NCBI GenBank assembly: GCA_012656075.1
Contig: JAAKBF010000030.1
Location: 930,001-994,000, forward strand
Length of the DNA: 64,000 nt
Origin: Phytophthora hibernalis
Lineage: Eukaryota; Oomycota; Peronosporomycetes; Peronosporales; Peronosporaceae
Reading direction: 5' to 3'
Shown here piece after piece: positions 43,687 through 54,029 of the stretch (position 1 is the stretch's first letter; every line of letters starts with the position of its first letter). The position numbers and the translations under genes are program-made. The notes below the pieces were generated by a model. It did not search any database. It saw only the letters and a list, made by a program, of their open reading frames with translations, and was not told the DNA's origin.

Positions 43687-44591
43687 CTACCAGTTGAGGT
43701 CTCCAGCAGCCGTCTCCTGTTCCTGTTCGTACTCAATCTCGACGTACGGTCCCTTGGGCTTCTTGTTCTTCTTACTGGACGTCGTGGGCGCCTTGCGCTT
43801 GTTGGACTTAGTAGGAGTCTCCTCGTCGCTCTCGCTGTCTTCGTCCACCGCGAACTCGTCGGCAAGGTCTTCGAGGTCGCTCTCGTCCTCGTCAAAGTCC
43901 TCGACGTACTCGACCTGTCCAACATCCTCCTCATCGTCCTCCTCTTCTCCTTCGAGCTCGTACTCGTCCTCCTCGGCCTCGCTCTCCTCCTCCATCGTCT
44001 GGCGCTTGCCGCTGCTGGCCAGCACACTGGAGAACTCCTTCTCGGGAAGTTATAAATATCGCCGTACGTGCCCTTCTGCAGGCGCTCGAGCAGCTCCTTC
44101 TCGATCGAGTTGTCGAGCTTGGCGGCCACCATGGCCTTCTTCTCGCGACGCTTCTCGCGTCGGTCGATCTTCTTGTTGATGACCACGAGCTTGGGCTTGG
44201 TCTTGAGCGTGAGCTTGCGCATGCGCATGAGGTACTGGTGGATCTTGGTCAGTCGCTGCTTGTTCTTGTGCACGAGCTTCTTGGGCCAGAACTGCAGCTG
44301 CTCGTCCAGCTGCGTCAGCGCCTTGGAGTAGTTCTTGCTCAGCTTCACGCGCTCCCACAGGCGGTTGGGCGTGTGCGCGCGTTCGATCGTCTTCATGTAC
44401 AGGAAGCACACGCCTTCCTCCTCTCGGATCGTGGCGTAGCGACTGTTGGCCAGCGGACAGGAATTGCGGTTGCACAGCCCCGTGACGTTGTACGCGTTGC
44501 TGCAGAACATGTTGCCCGTTCCTGGGAGTTTGCTCTTGAAGGAGCAGAACTGCTTGGAGATCACGCCCCAGATCACTTCGTCGTGCTGCAT
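43687..44591 (-). CDS. MAK16: MAK16 ribosome biogenesis protein
   Basis: A nucleolar factor for 60S subunit assembly. The start MQHDEVIWGVISKQFCSFKS and the motif NVTGLCNRNSCPLANSRYAT (Cys-rich metal site) are diagnostic. YMKTIERAHTPNRLWERV, KLSKNYSKALTQLDEQL and ELLERLQKGTYGDIYNFP follow in the family's order. The frame breaks near 44047 (TTC CC GAG AAG), one C short, and resumes KEFSSVLAS with the usual acidic tail and a basic end (SNKRKAP, KKNKKPKG). About 301 residues, as in other eukaryotes. Single exon. Confidence 0.95.
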
Positions 44592-45035
44592 GGCTGGCGG
44601 TTGCGGTAGCTGCTAGAGGAAGAGGAAGACGTGGAGCTGCTCAAGTGATGGCAACCAGTAAAGTGCGTCAATGGCTGGCTCACGGCGGGCTGCGACGATT
44701 GGATGAAAAGGAGGAAGGATTTGGACGAATCGGAAAGGAGAGACCGCCAGAATCGAGCCGGACAATACCGGTACGCATAGGTACGGTTCTGTAAACTTGT
44801 GGACCAAAGTGGACGTTTTGGTGTTTCGGTGTGTTGACTGCAAAAATCTTACGCTGCTATATTCTGACGTTCTCGACGTCGAAGCTCTCACACAGAACAT
44901 ACCTCTTTCTCTCGGTCTCGCCTTCTTGTTGGGCTGGCGTTGCAACCAGTCAGCAACTCGTCCGTCTGCGTTCGGTTCGGTCCGCTACCTGCTGCTTTTA
45001 TTGTCTCGAGTGTCCATTGCTGCAACCTGACCGCC
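44592..45035. other. Spacer between MAK16 and glutathione peroxidase
   Basis: 444 bp upstream of MAK16 on its strand; presumably its promoter and the peroxidase 3' end. No gene seen. Confidence 0.4.
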
Positions 45036-45948
45036 TTATAGCTGCTTCTCGTTGGACACGTCCACCTTGAGCAGGAACTTGATGTCTTCGATCATGGCCG
45101 TAAAGTCCAGCTTTGGGCTGTAGCGCTTGTACGGCGTGCCGTCCGGACTGATCAAGAACTGCCACAACAAATACATTCACCTTTCGAGTCAGCAACAGAG
45201 CCAGCAAAGACACCCCTTTCCAGACAGAACGCACCTTTTCAAAGTTCCAGCTCACGTCTGCGCGCGTGACGGGCATCCAGATGAGACGCATGGGGTGCGA
45301 GAAGACGCCGCTGGGCGTGGACATCTCGTCCAGCAGCGAGCGGTCGCACGGGTAGGGCAGCGTGATGCGGAGGAAGTTGAAGATGGCGTGCGCATTGGCA
45401 CCGTTCACCTCGACCTTCTCCGTGAGCTGGAAGGCTGGCTCGAAGCCCTTTCCGGGGCGGATGTGGCGCAGACTCTGGTAGATCTCGTCCCCGTTCAGGT
45501 TCTCCTGGTGGCCGAACTGGTTGCACGGACAGCCAATGACCACGAGCTCCGGGAAGCGCTTGGCCAGCTCGTTCAGCTGCACGTAGGCCTTGGTGGTCGA
45601 GTTGCAGTGCGACGCCACGTTCACGATCAGGATGGGCTTACCGGCGTAGTCCGCCAGGCGCAGGAACTTGGAGCCTGTGAGCGAGCGGAACGAGAAGTTG
45701 TGCGCCGACTTCCGGCGCGGTGCAGAGCCGGCGCGGGCGCGGTCGGCGTTGGCGGAGGCTGAGCCAGTCACGGGAACAGCTACAGCCACAGGAAGGTTGT
45801 GGTACTGCTGCTGGCTCTGAGACGCAGGGCGTAAGACGCCGTTCACGCAGTCCTCGGACCCGCGCGCGGTGGTGGCGGAAGACGCGTCCAGTGCCGAGTC
45901 GTCTCCGTTCGTCGCCTCGCAGCCGTAACCTGATGGCAGCTTCATCAT
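45036..45948 (-). CDS. Glutathione peroxidase (thioredoxin-fold)
   Basis: Exons 45948-45236-type boundary at 45235 and 45158-45036, with a 76-bp GT-AG intron joining WNFEK to FLISPDGTPYKRY; about 278 residues. The fold is recognised by KPILIVNVASHC (peroxidatic Cys), CPCNQFGHQE (Gln of the catalytic tetrad) and SWNFEKF (Trp). It reduces hydroperoxides using glutathione or thioredoxin. Two oddities: the residues after the catalytic Cys are NST rather than the usual GLT/GFT, and there is an 80-residue Ser/Ala-rich N-terminal extension without a clear signal peptide. Active-site Cys (TGC) rather than a selenocysteine TGA codon is used. No frame break. Confidence 0.88.
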
Positions 45949-47273
45949 TGCTCCTGTGCCCTGGGTCGAGTTTTGACGAATGAGCGATGTTGGGCGGTGC
46001 TGTGGGACAACCTAGATTAGTGTGTGACACATGGAGAGGCGACGGTGGACGAAAGCATAGTGAAAGCAAGTCATTGGCGGCACATGCTTGAGGACCGACA
46101 TCATTGTCGAGCAGAAGGTGTCGATGAAAGTCATGCCGGTGGACATGGGCAGACATCGGCGAGCACATTGTCCTTGTCTTGCTTTGGGACGTCCGTGTTG
46201 GTCTATTATAGCTGATGCCTGCCTAGATTAATGCAGCGTTCGCCTACTTTCGCCGTCTTTACAGAGCGTGTGGCTCGGAGCCTCGACGATGTCGCCTCGA
46301 TAGCAAGGGCACGTTTACGTGGCTGACACTCCGGCTAGATGCTTCGCTCGAGATGGGGGCGGCGGGCGTAGAAGTCTATTAGGCGAGTGCCGCCTCCAGT
46401 TCCAGCGACCGACGCTTTCAGAGCCAATTTCCGGCGTTGGCGGTGCCCAATTCCACGTCAGCGTTGATGACGAGACCCATGCAAAGCACTCGGCACTGTC
46501 TCTGGGAGTCTGGTGGTAATTTGCCCCTTGGCAAGGCGTTGGTTGTCATCGACAGCACCACATTTCTCCAACAGGTAATAACGCGCGTGCACGTTATCGT
46601 GGCGAAGGTAATTGGACCACACTGGCATCTTGCGTTATAATACCGAGCCAGGTCTTCATGATATGGCTATTATGCATGTTCCGCTTTGGCCGTGACCGCG
46701 GTAGTTGGCGTTGCTGATTCAGCAACCGCAGCAGCTATTAAATAGACTACCAGGTACTGGTAGTCCGCATTGATCTTCGTAGGGCCGTTCTCAATGCCTA
46801 GCCACTGGCTAGTAGCCACACATGTTAACACCGCCACGTCCCAGCCAGCCAGGAATTCCTCAAACCGTGGACGTACATTTACGTGCTGACCCTTTCCAGC
46901 CGACAGAGCGATGTAAAAGTTGCAGCAATTACGCACCGATGATACAGGAGCCATTAGTCGACGTGCACGCTTTCGGTGGGCGATCGCACTTTTGATCAAT
47001 GTGTCTTGGTGGAAGTGCTCTTGACGGCAGCTCCGCTCCTCGGTGAATGCGGAGTGGCCATCAGTCGACAGACGACCATCGGATGGAGAGAATTATCGTT
47101 TCTGGCGACTGCTTCCTCAACGAAGGCGATTCGCAGCTGCAGGCGAATCCTTAGATGCACGAGTGGCACCGCGAGCGTCTTTCATGCCAAGTTGGCATTG
47201 CCAACACCTCGTTGGCATTGCCAATGGCAAAGAGTTGGTTGGCAACTATAATACATGTATTCATATCGCATCC
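45949..47273. other. Intergenic region, no supported gene
   Basis: 1.3 kb upstream of the peroxidase. Short open frames lack motifs. It contains the TTGGCATTGCCAA palindromes at 47191-47225. It may include decayed mobile DNA toward its right end. Confidence 0.4.
47191..47225. repeat. Two copies of the palindrome TTGGCATTGCCAA
   Basis: GTTGGCATTGCCAAC at 47191-47205 and GTTGGCATTGCCAAT at 47211-47225, 20 bp apart centre to centre. Half-sites TTGGC/GCCAA recur nearby. Confidence 0.7.
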
Positions 47274-47377
47274 CCGTGAGAAAACGGGCTCCATCCTCGT
47301 CATGCCGAATCTTAGTCAAAGCGATGGTCTCTTTTTGCGCACGAAGGCGCGCGAGTGAAGATGGCTACACTTTGCTA
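47274..47377 (+). repeat. Direct repeat flanking the nested transposon, left copy
   Basis: 104 bp starting CCGTGAGAAAACGGG and ending ACACTTTGCTA. A copy of about 94 bp in the same orientation lies at 51422-51515, just outside the right end of the element. Confidence 0.85.
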
Positions 47378-47654
47378 CCGTGAGAAAACGGGCATTCTCT
47401 AAAAGGTGCTCATGATTACCACCATTTTCTAAAAGGCGCGGCCGTCTACAAAAGGCGCTCATTCAAGATGTTAAATAACACGGGGGTGCAACCAGAATCG
47501 GAATCACCTTCACGTAGGAAGGAGCGCGATCATAATGACCAGTCGTACAGTTTAGCCGCTTCCACAACCTGTAGACAAGCCATTGGTCCAAGGGCTAGTT
47601 ATAGTAAAAAGAATGATAAGCACCTGCTGTTGTTGCTCAGAGCACTAGGATATA

Positions 47655-49195
47655 CACTCCCGGACAGAATATTACGGTCACCGACATTTTTGCTATAACT
47701 TTTTTCTACTGGGAGTTGAGGCTTGCTGTTTAGATATGCTGTAGGCACCCTAGTGAAGCATAGTTACGATTAGAAGTTTGCGAAGTTCGAGCTGCGAGGG
47801 AGGCTCCCATACAAAAAAACATTTGTGGACCTGGACACAATATACGGCCAACCAGACCCATACAAAAATTAAGTCAAACGTCATGAAAAGATTGTGTAAT
47901 TTGCTATTAGTAGTGCGTTGTGTTGCCCTGCTTGGAGATGACTTCGATGCAGCGTCTTGGCATCGAGTCTATGAGCTTGCGCAAGTAAGTAACGTCAACA
48001 GCCTCCCACGCCGCATAAATAGCCGCTGTCAGTTCCGCAACGCTGTCGTACTGCTTGCCATTATGATAGACGATCTGAGCCATCATGGCCCACACGTTCT
48101 CGATTGGGTTCAAGTCCGGAGAGCGGGCAGGCCAGTCGAGAACGCGGATGCCTTCCTCCTCAAAGAATGTGGTCGTGAACTTGGAGCGGTGGATAGACGC
48201 GTTGTCTTGCTGGTAGATGTAGTCCACGCCATGATGGAGGTGCGCGAACGGGAGCATGTACTCCGACACTGTGTACACGTAGTGCTCGGACGCCTGTCGC
48301 CCTTGGAGAACTGCGTGCTTCGACTTTCCGGCTGCACTAAAGCTCCCCCAGATCATTACAGACACCCCACCATTCTGCCGTCGCACAGTCTGTCTGGCCA
48401 TCAAGATTGAATTTCTTCTCGTCAGAGAAGACGATTGTGGGCCAAAACATGTCAGGCTGTACAATCATCCGCTTGGCCCAATCCAAACGAGCTAGCTTGT
48501 GCTGCTTGGTCAGGGGGAGGGTGTTGTCCATCTTGGCGTAATCCAGCCAGTCAACGCCAGCCAGAAGACGGCGGATCGTTCGAGCCGTGCACGAGCACGA
48601 AAGCTCCTCCTTCAGACGCGTGGAGCTGTAGTCTCCGGTGGAAGCCTTGCGCACGATGCGGCGTGTCTGCCGTTTGGTTAGCGACGGCTTCCGGCCTGCT
48701 GTACGACGCCGCGTCGAGCCTGTCTTCAGAGCTCTCTGCACGCAGTCCCTTGAGCGCTTCGTCTTCTCGGCAATAGCTCGGATGCTGAAGCCGCCCTCGC
48801 TCAGTCCTTGATCCGTCCGCGCTTCGCCTCGGTTAGCGATGGTCCTCTGCCCATCCGGTTGGGGAATGACAGTGAGAGCACAAGGTGGTCGAGCAGGGAG
48901 CGGCAACAGCTTGCCAGTGGACTGGTGGTTCTGAGAGCATTTACTTTACGACACAATCTTTTCATGACGTTTGACTTAATTTTTGTATGGGTCTGGCTGG
49001 CCGTATATTGTGTCCAGGTCCACAAATGTTTTTGTATGGGAGCCTCCCCTCGCAGCTCGAACTTCGCAAACTTCTAATCGTAACTATGCTTCACTAGGGT
49101 GCCTACAGCACATATCTAAACAGCAAGCCTCAACTCCCAGTAGAAAAAAAGTTATAGCAAAAATGTCGGTGGCCGTAATATTCTGTCCGGGAGTG
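47655..49195 (-). mobile_element. Tc1/mariner element with about 245-bp inverted repeats
   Basis: 1,541 bp bounded by CACTCCCGGACAGAATATTACGG and its complement, flanked on both sides by TA. The inverted arms are 47655-47897 and 48951-49195, about 95% identical by eye, much longer than the usual Tc1 ends. Inside is a minus-strand DD34E transposase. Confidence 0.9.
47907..48854 (-). pseudogene. Tc1-like DDE transposase, broken
   Basis: Starts MGRGPSLTEAKRGRI at 48854, then shifts frame near 48812 into SIRAIAEKTKRSRDCVQRAL (first helix-turn-helix) and GRKPSLTKRQTRRIVR (second). The catalytic motifs are IVFSDEKKFNLDG (first Asp), YIYQQDNASIHRS (second Asp) and SPDLNPIENVW (Glu), giving the DD34E spacing of Tc1. 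Between NLDG and NGGVSVMIWGSF about 10-15 residues seen in relatives are missing and the frame shifts, so this copy has a real internal deletion as well as a possible technical break. Confidence 0.85.
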
Positions 49196-49641
49196 TACCA
49201 CATATTAAAAATTGCAGACTCATACGGACAGCAATCGTTTACGTTCCACCGAACGCACCCAAGATCAGCACTTCAGAAACCACAAACATGTTCCTGCAGC
49301 ATTCTCACTGTCAAAATGCCTCACCCGCCTGCGGAAAGGTTAGTTTCCAGAGGGAGACCGCGCATTTTTAATAATATACTCACTGTACACGACAACGCGT
49401 CTGTCGAGAAATACGTCGTGGAAACGGTGGCGTAAGCGCTTAGTACGCTCGTCAGGTGCATGCTCGATATTCGTACACCTACATCACTGCACGGGCTCCG
49501 CTTCTTGGCGTGACTGGCCAAGCTGCCATCTCTCTTGTTATACAGATTTGGACGGAGAGATGTGACGGACACAAAACAATGACAGATGAGGTTTTACATC
49601 CGCCGCACCATACAATCATTTCCACCAATAAGATCATCGCT

Positions 49642-50969
49642 ATGTGAACGCACCTTCGCCACTCAAAATTAGTGTTGGAAATGCAGTGTCCGGAGGACGC
49701 AGCAACTGCTCGCTTGCGAGCTTGGGGGTGGCCGACGATGACAACCTGTGCAGCAACTTGGAGGATGATGAAGGTGACACAGCAAGCACTGCTGTTGAAG
49801 TGGTAGTTAGGGACCGAAGAAATGCTTATTCCAACGCTCTGAAACTCCAGGTGCTAGAAGATATTAATACTGGCGTCAGCGTCACCGAAGCTGCGAGGCT
49901 TCACGGTATCAAGTCACGGACTGCTGTGCACGCGTGGAAGGGTCGGGAAGCTATCATCAGAGAGGCATGCAATAACAAGAAGCGATCTAAGTGCAGCGTC
50001 GGCGGGCAAGGCAGGAAAAGTCTATACCCGCACTGCGACGAGCTTATACCGTGGATTAAGGAAATGAGACGCGACGACTTTCCGCTGAAGACATCCCATG
50101 TTCTGGTGTTCGTAAAGGAGGAGTACAGAGAGTTCACATGGCGAAGAACAAGGAGGAGAGCTTAGGCCGCATGATGCGGCGGATTGTCTACCAGCGTGGG
50201 TTCTCGTTTCGGCGCCCTACGAAGTCTGTGCTCTCAACGCTAGACCTTGAAGCAGAGCAGCGCAAATTCGCTAGCGAGGTAGGAAGCAAGGTCAGCGCTA
50301 CGTACGCACGATCGTGCATTTTCAACGCCGACGAGACCGCAGTGTACTACGATGACACCCCACTCGTATTATTAGCGAGCGTGGCGCCAAGAAAGGAGTC
50401 AAGATCAAAGGACGGGTGCGATCGGAGAGGGCAAGTGTGCTGCTGATCGTATCGGCTACAGGACAAAAGCTTCACCCGCTCATCATCTTTAAAGGGCAGC
50501 CAGGAGGACGGGTGGAGGAGGAAGTCCAGGGCCATTCCAACCGAGTTATGGCGACTGTGCAGACGAATGCTTGGATGGATTCGCGGGTGTGGCGGGACAT
50601 ATTCATTGAAAATGCCTGGGGTGGCTTTGTGTGTGATGCCCAGCCTGGGCCGCTTGCGATCTACGTGGACAACTTGAAGTGCCACGTCTCGACCGAGGCG
50701 CAGGACGCATTTGCTACCTGGGGAACGGAGGTGGTGCCCCTGCCCAAGAACACCACCTCGGTGCTCCAACCTCTAGACGTGGGGTCATGGGTCCGTTTAA
50801 GCAGAAGTTGCGCGCCATCACGCTGTCCTATGAGCTGTCAGCGGTTAGAGAGAGCAACCGGGTGCCCCTTCGCGAACGTCTGCTGAAGCTACAGCGCCTA
50901 CCAGCACCCGAGAAGCGGAAGCGCTTGGTGGAGCGCGTCGTTGCTGCGTGGGATGCGGTTAGTGAGTAG
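49642..50969 (+). CDS. pogo/Tigger-type (DDE_1) transposase
   Basis: Transposase of the CENP-B/pogo group, about 440 residues. The N-terminus has a psq-type helix-turn-helix (NAYSNALKLQVLEDINTG, VTEAARLHGIKSRTAVHAWK) and a second CENP-B-like DNA-binding segment. The DDE_1 core shows CIFNADETAVYYDD, LLIVSATGQKLHPLIIFKG, LAIYVDNLKCH and NTTSVLQPLDVG. Four breaks (at the start codon near 49643, at 50130-50160, near 50360 after a C run, and near 50782 in a G run) all look like missing single bases. Because they fit the technical pattern of the whole window, the element could be intact in the organism. Confidence 0.8.
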
Positions 50970-51096
50970 CATAAAGAAGGCATGGAGTAAGGCTGGACTC
51001 TAATAGACTGACCAGATAGGGCGGGGGACGTCAGTAGGTGCACCTACTGCCTTGGAACCCCGGCACCAAGGTCACCACTCGGGTGTTTAGCTTTGC

Positions 51097-51171
51097 GGCA
51101 GTCGTGGGAATTGAACCCTCGTCACCTTATTAAAAGGTGGTGTCGAGCCGGTTGAGCCCCAGAGCGACGTT
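51097..51171 (-). repeat. tRNA-like sequence, probable SINE head
   Basis: Read on the minus strand, it has an A-box-like TGGGGCTCAACCGG, a 5-bp anticodon-type stem CACCT/AGGTG around TTTAATA, and a B-box GGTTCAATTCC. The acceptor arm does not pair properly, so it is not a working tRNA; a tRNA-derived SINE head inserted in the pogo element's 3' region is the best reading. Confidence 0.5.
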
Positions 51172-51421
51172 TTATTGGCGCCAAAGTCAATTTTGTTATG
51201 CTTGGATATAATTTAGTCCTCGGGTTCCGATTGGTTAAATATCAGTTTTGGCTCCAAGTGTCGTTCTTTTGAGTCCGCTTCGGTCTTAATACAATAGAAA
51301 AACCTAGCGCGTCACATCTTTCCGTCCAAATCTGTATATCGGTTAGAATAACAAGCACCTTTATAGACGGCCGCGCCTTTTAGAAAATGGTGGTAAATCA
51401 TGAGCACCTTTTAGAGAATGG

Positions 51422-51515
51422 CCGTGAGAAAACGGGTTCCATCCTCGTCATAGTCAAAGTGATGGTCTCTTTTTGCGCACGAAGGGACGCGAGTGAAGAT
51501 GGCTACACTTTGCTA
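51422..51515 (+). repeat. Direct repeat flanking the nested transposon, right copy
   Basis: Matches 47274-47377 with a few substitutions and a 10-bp gap (CCGTGAGAAAACGGG to ACACTTTGCTA). Confidence 0.85.
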
Positions 51516-51901
51516 GTCGATGCAGCACTGCAGCCGCTCAAAGCACATGGCCACCACGTTTCGCGATTTGGTGGCACCACCGCCGTCTGCTGCTGGCAGC
51601 GTAGCAGACTGTCATTATCTTCGCGACAGCAATGGTAACGCCGGACAGCGCGAACGTAGCTCCCACGACTCGTAGCAAGCGAGCAAACGACTCGACGAGG
51701 AGGTCCCTCCCCCTTCGCTGATGGGGTCGTGCGAGAGAGGAAGATGGTGCCTGGCGCGACCCGCGCGTAATCCAGTGATTGGAGGCCCTCGCTCGCCATT
51801 CAAATGGCAGGCAGGAAACGTTGCGGTGGACTCGTTTGAAACGCGCTCAGCTGAGAAAGTCGAGCGGTCGCAGCTACAATTTTTTTGCATGAAGCCTCTA
51901 A
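51516..51901. other. Spacer right of the transposon stack
   Basis: 386 bp without a supported gene; likely the promoter region of the next gene. Confidence 0.4.
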
Positions 51902-53614
51902 ATGATCTCGGTGGTGAGCGCCAAGCCGGCCATCGCTGCATCTGCCACGCACGACGTTAAGGTTCGCCACTTTGACATTCAATGCTCGGTGGGGCTATTT
52001 TTCACAGCAAAATTCAACACCAGCACTGACCCGTCTCTGCCAGAGGTGATGAACACACGTCAGTTTCGCTCCGTTCCCAGCCACGATTGGCTGACTTTTG
52101 GCCACTCACCACCACCCCGCAAAGAACCGCCCGTTACCCAAACGGCGCTGACCCCAGCCGAAGAGCGAGCGAGGGTTGTCGCACTTAGTTTCGCATCGGC
52201 CTCCGCGCGCACACGTCGAATCTCCCCGCCCGTCACGATGCCGCCCAGCCTCATGCTGTCCCCGCAGCCGCAGGACGAGTCGCTGGCCGCCGCATGCTGC
52301 AAGGCGCCGGCCAGTGCGCCGCTGGGGCTGCCCCCGCGCCCCTCCGCGGCCGTGAACCCCGTCCAGACGCAGGCCGCGCGCGCGCGCACGCAGAGTCTGC
52401 CGGCCGCGGCCGACCACGCGCCGCTGCGGCCGACCGCCGACGGCGTCTGGATGCAGCAGGCCGTGGACCGCGGACTCTTCCGCCGCTTCGAGGAGGTCAG
52501 CGCGCAGGTGGCGCGTCTCGCGCGCATCCAGAACCTGGACGCGCGCTCGTCCGACGTGGCCGAGCCGGAGCCGGAGCTCGTGGCCGTGCAGACGGAGCTG
52601 GGCCGCGCGCGCCGCCGCTCCGTGCGCATCCGCGAGGACCAGAAGCACATGACGCAGCAGCTGGAGGCGCAACAGGACCGCGGCGTGCTGCGGAAGTACC
52701 TGGCGCTGGCCACGGGCTCAGCTGGCCACCAGCAGCGCAAGGCGCAGGAGCTCAAGAAGAAGCTCGGCCACCACATGGCCGAGGCTGTCCAGGCCGACGC
52801 CGAACTGCAGAGACTCGAGCGCCGCTCCAGCTCCTTAGTGGACGACTGGAAGCGCCGCTCGTCCTTCTCCCTGAGCTCGCGCAGCAGCTTCAGTGTCCAG
52901 CCAGAAGGAGAGGAGGATGCGGAGGAACAGGACGTCTATTTGGATGACGACATGGACGTGGCCGAGCGCCTCGAGCAGCTCGAGAAAGAGAAGCAGACGC
53001 TGCTTGGACTGCTGCTTCGCACGCTTCGCCTCCCCGACGCCCTGCAGATGCACACGAACGTGGCCATGTACGCTTCGGAGGCGCAGGCCTGCGAGTCCAT
53101 CAAGAAACAGATCGACCGAGCTACGGGACTCTACCAGCAGGCGCTGCAGTTGCTGCGCATGGCCATGGCCACTGTCGTCTCGTCACAGTACTCGGGCTCC
53201 GCGAGGGAGTTCGCCAACGGACCCTTCGCGCTCACAGTGGAGGCTGGCCAGCTCATGGAGGCCGCGGCCATCGGCATCCAGCCCGAGGCCCGTCGCAGGT
53301 ATCGAGAGTTCGCTCCGGAACTAAAGAACCTGCGCCTCCCCAAGTTCCCGCAAGTCGTGAGCGAGTTTGTGCGGCGCGCGCGAACCAACTTTGACCCGCG
53401 CAGCGCTCTGGCGCAGGAGGCCGTGAGGAGACTGCCGGCGTGCGAGACCACCATGGTGATGACGCACAAGCTCGTGATCGAGAAGCTGGAAGTACTGGAC
53501 CGGTGGAAGCGCACTGTCGAGCACGATCAGGCACACGCACTGGAGTCGCAGCGGCGCCTGGAGGAGCACCTGCAGCAACGTCTCGCCGTGTTGGCCCGAT
53601 CTGTCTCGGTCTGA
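51902..53614 (+). CDS. Coiled-coil protein, unknown function
   Basis: An intact single frame of 570 residues if the first ATG is used. The ATG at 52238 (MPPSLMLSPQPQ), giving 458 residues, is an equally good start, because the residues before it look like leader. An Ala/Pro/Arg-rich N-terminus is followed by helical segments: VQTELGRARRRSVRIREDQ, KAQELKKKLGHHMAEAV, the Ser-rich RRSSFSLSSRSSFS, an acidic patch (EGEEDAEEQDVYLDDD), then LEQLEKEKQTLLGLLLRTL and a helical C-terminal third ending LQQRLAVLARSVSV. The C-terminal part (YSGSAREFANGPF, KNLRLPKFPQVVSEFV) might be a folded helical domain of the MIT type; I cannot place it. Confidence 0.7.
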   Translation: MISVVSAKPAIAASATHDVKVRHFDIQCSVGLFFTAKFNTSTDPSLPEVMNTRQFRSVPSHDWLTFGHSPPPRKEPPVTQTALTPAEERARVVALSFASASARTRRISPPVTMPPSLMLSPQPQDESLAAACCKAPASAPLGLPPRPSAAVNPVQTQAARARTQSLPAAADHAPLRPTADGVWMQQAVDRGLFRRFEEVSAQVARLARIQNLDARSSDVAEPEPELVAVQTELGRARRRSVRIREDQKHMTQQLEAQQDRGVLRKYLALATGSAGHQQRKAQELKKKLGHHMAEAVQADAELQRLERRSSSLVDDWKRRSSFSLSSRSSFSVQPEGEEDAEEQDVYLDDDMDVAERLEQLEKEKQTLLGLLLRTLRLPDALQMHTNVAMYASEAQACESIKKQIDRATGLYQQALQLLRMAMATVVSSQYSGSAREFANGPFALTVEAGQLMEAAAIGIQPEARRRYREFAPELKNLRLPKFPQVVSEFVRRARTNFDPRSALAQEAVRRLPACETTMVMTHKLVIEKLEVLDRWKRTVEHDQAHALESQRRLEEHLQQRLAVLARSVSV

Positions 53615-54029
53615 AGCGAACAAAGGCCAACCGATCGCGCACAAATACCCCACTAACCACCACACATATCGACGCATGCAGCCAGTCTGCTGCGTTGATT
53701 AAGCGGGCGGGGGTCTTCGGCCCTTCGCCTTCCTAGTAAACTGTTCATAATTTATGCGTACGGGCGACAAGAGATGTGGGGCACATGTAGCAAAGCGAAA
53801 GACTCGCCTCACATGTTCGAGCGTTCCTGCTATCGATATTCTAATAGACCACGCTGTGCGCGCATCGTCAATTCTTGATGAGACCAACGTTGCAACGGCG
53901 GCGGTGCCCACCACCGGAACGAATGCGCTCTGCACAACCGAGTGCGTATTGCATCCTGAAAACAATTTCGCTTACATGTATAAACACCGGCATGTGCCGC
54001 TAACCCTCCCATCTAGCCTTCCAGGTTTA
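53615..54029. other. Spacer between convergent genes
   Basis: 415 bp between the stop codons of the coiled-coil gene and the RAMA-PHD gene. Nothing recognised. Confidence 0.4.

Larger units (their letters stand above)
49543..51334 (+). mobile_element. pogo/Tigger-type element
   Basis: 1,792 bp bounded by CAGATTTGGACGGAGAGATG (49543 on) and its near-complement ending CATCTTTCCGTCCAAATCTG (51334), with flanking TA on each side. It encodes a DDE_1 transposase. Confidence 0.85.
47393..51420. mobile_element. Host DNA element with about 67-bp terminal inverted repeats, holding two nested insertions
   Basis: The left end (CATTCTCTAAAAGGTGCTCA, 47393-47459) and right end (51354-51420) are reverse complements over about 67 bp with few mismatches. 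Removing the Tc1 element (47655-49195) and the pogo element (49543-51334) leaves about 690 bp, too short for a full transposase, so the host is probably non-autonomous. The 15-mer CCGTGAGAAAACGGG sits on both sides (47378-47392 and 51422-51436), perhaps a target duplication. The superfamily is uncertain; long inverted repeats would fit a MULE-like element. Confidence 0.7.

Noticed and set aside
48337..48906. Reading the two Tc1 transposase frames as separate genes
   Set aside because: The motifs run in order across both frames, so they are parts of one broken transposase.
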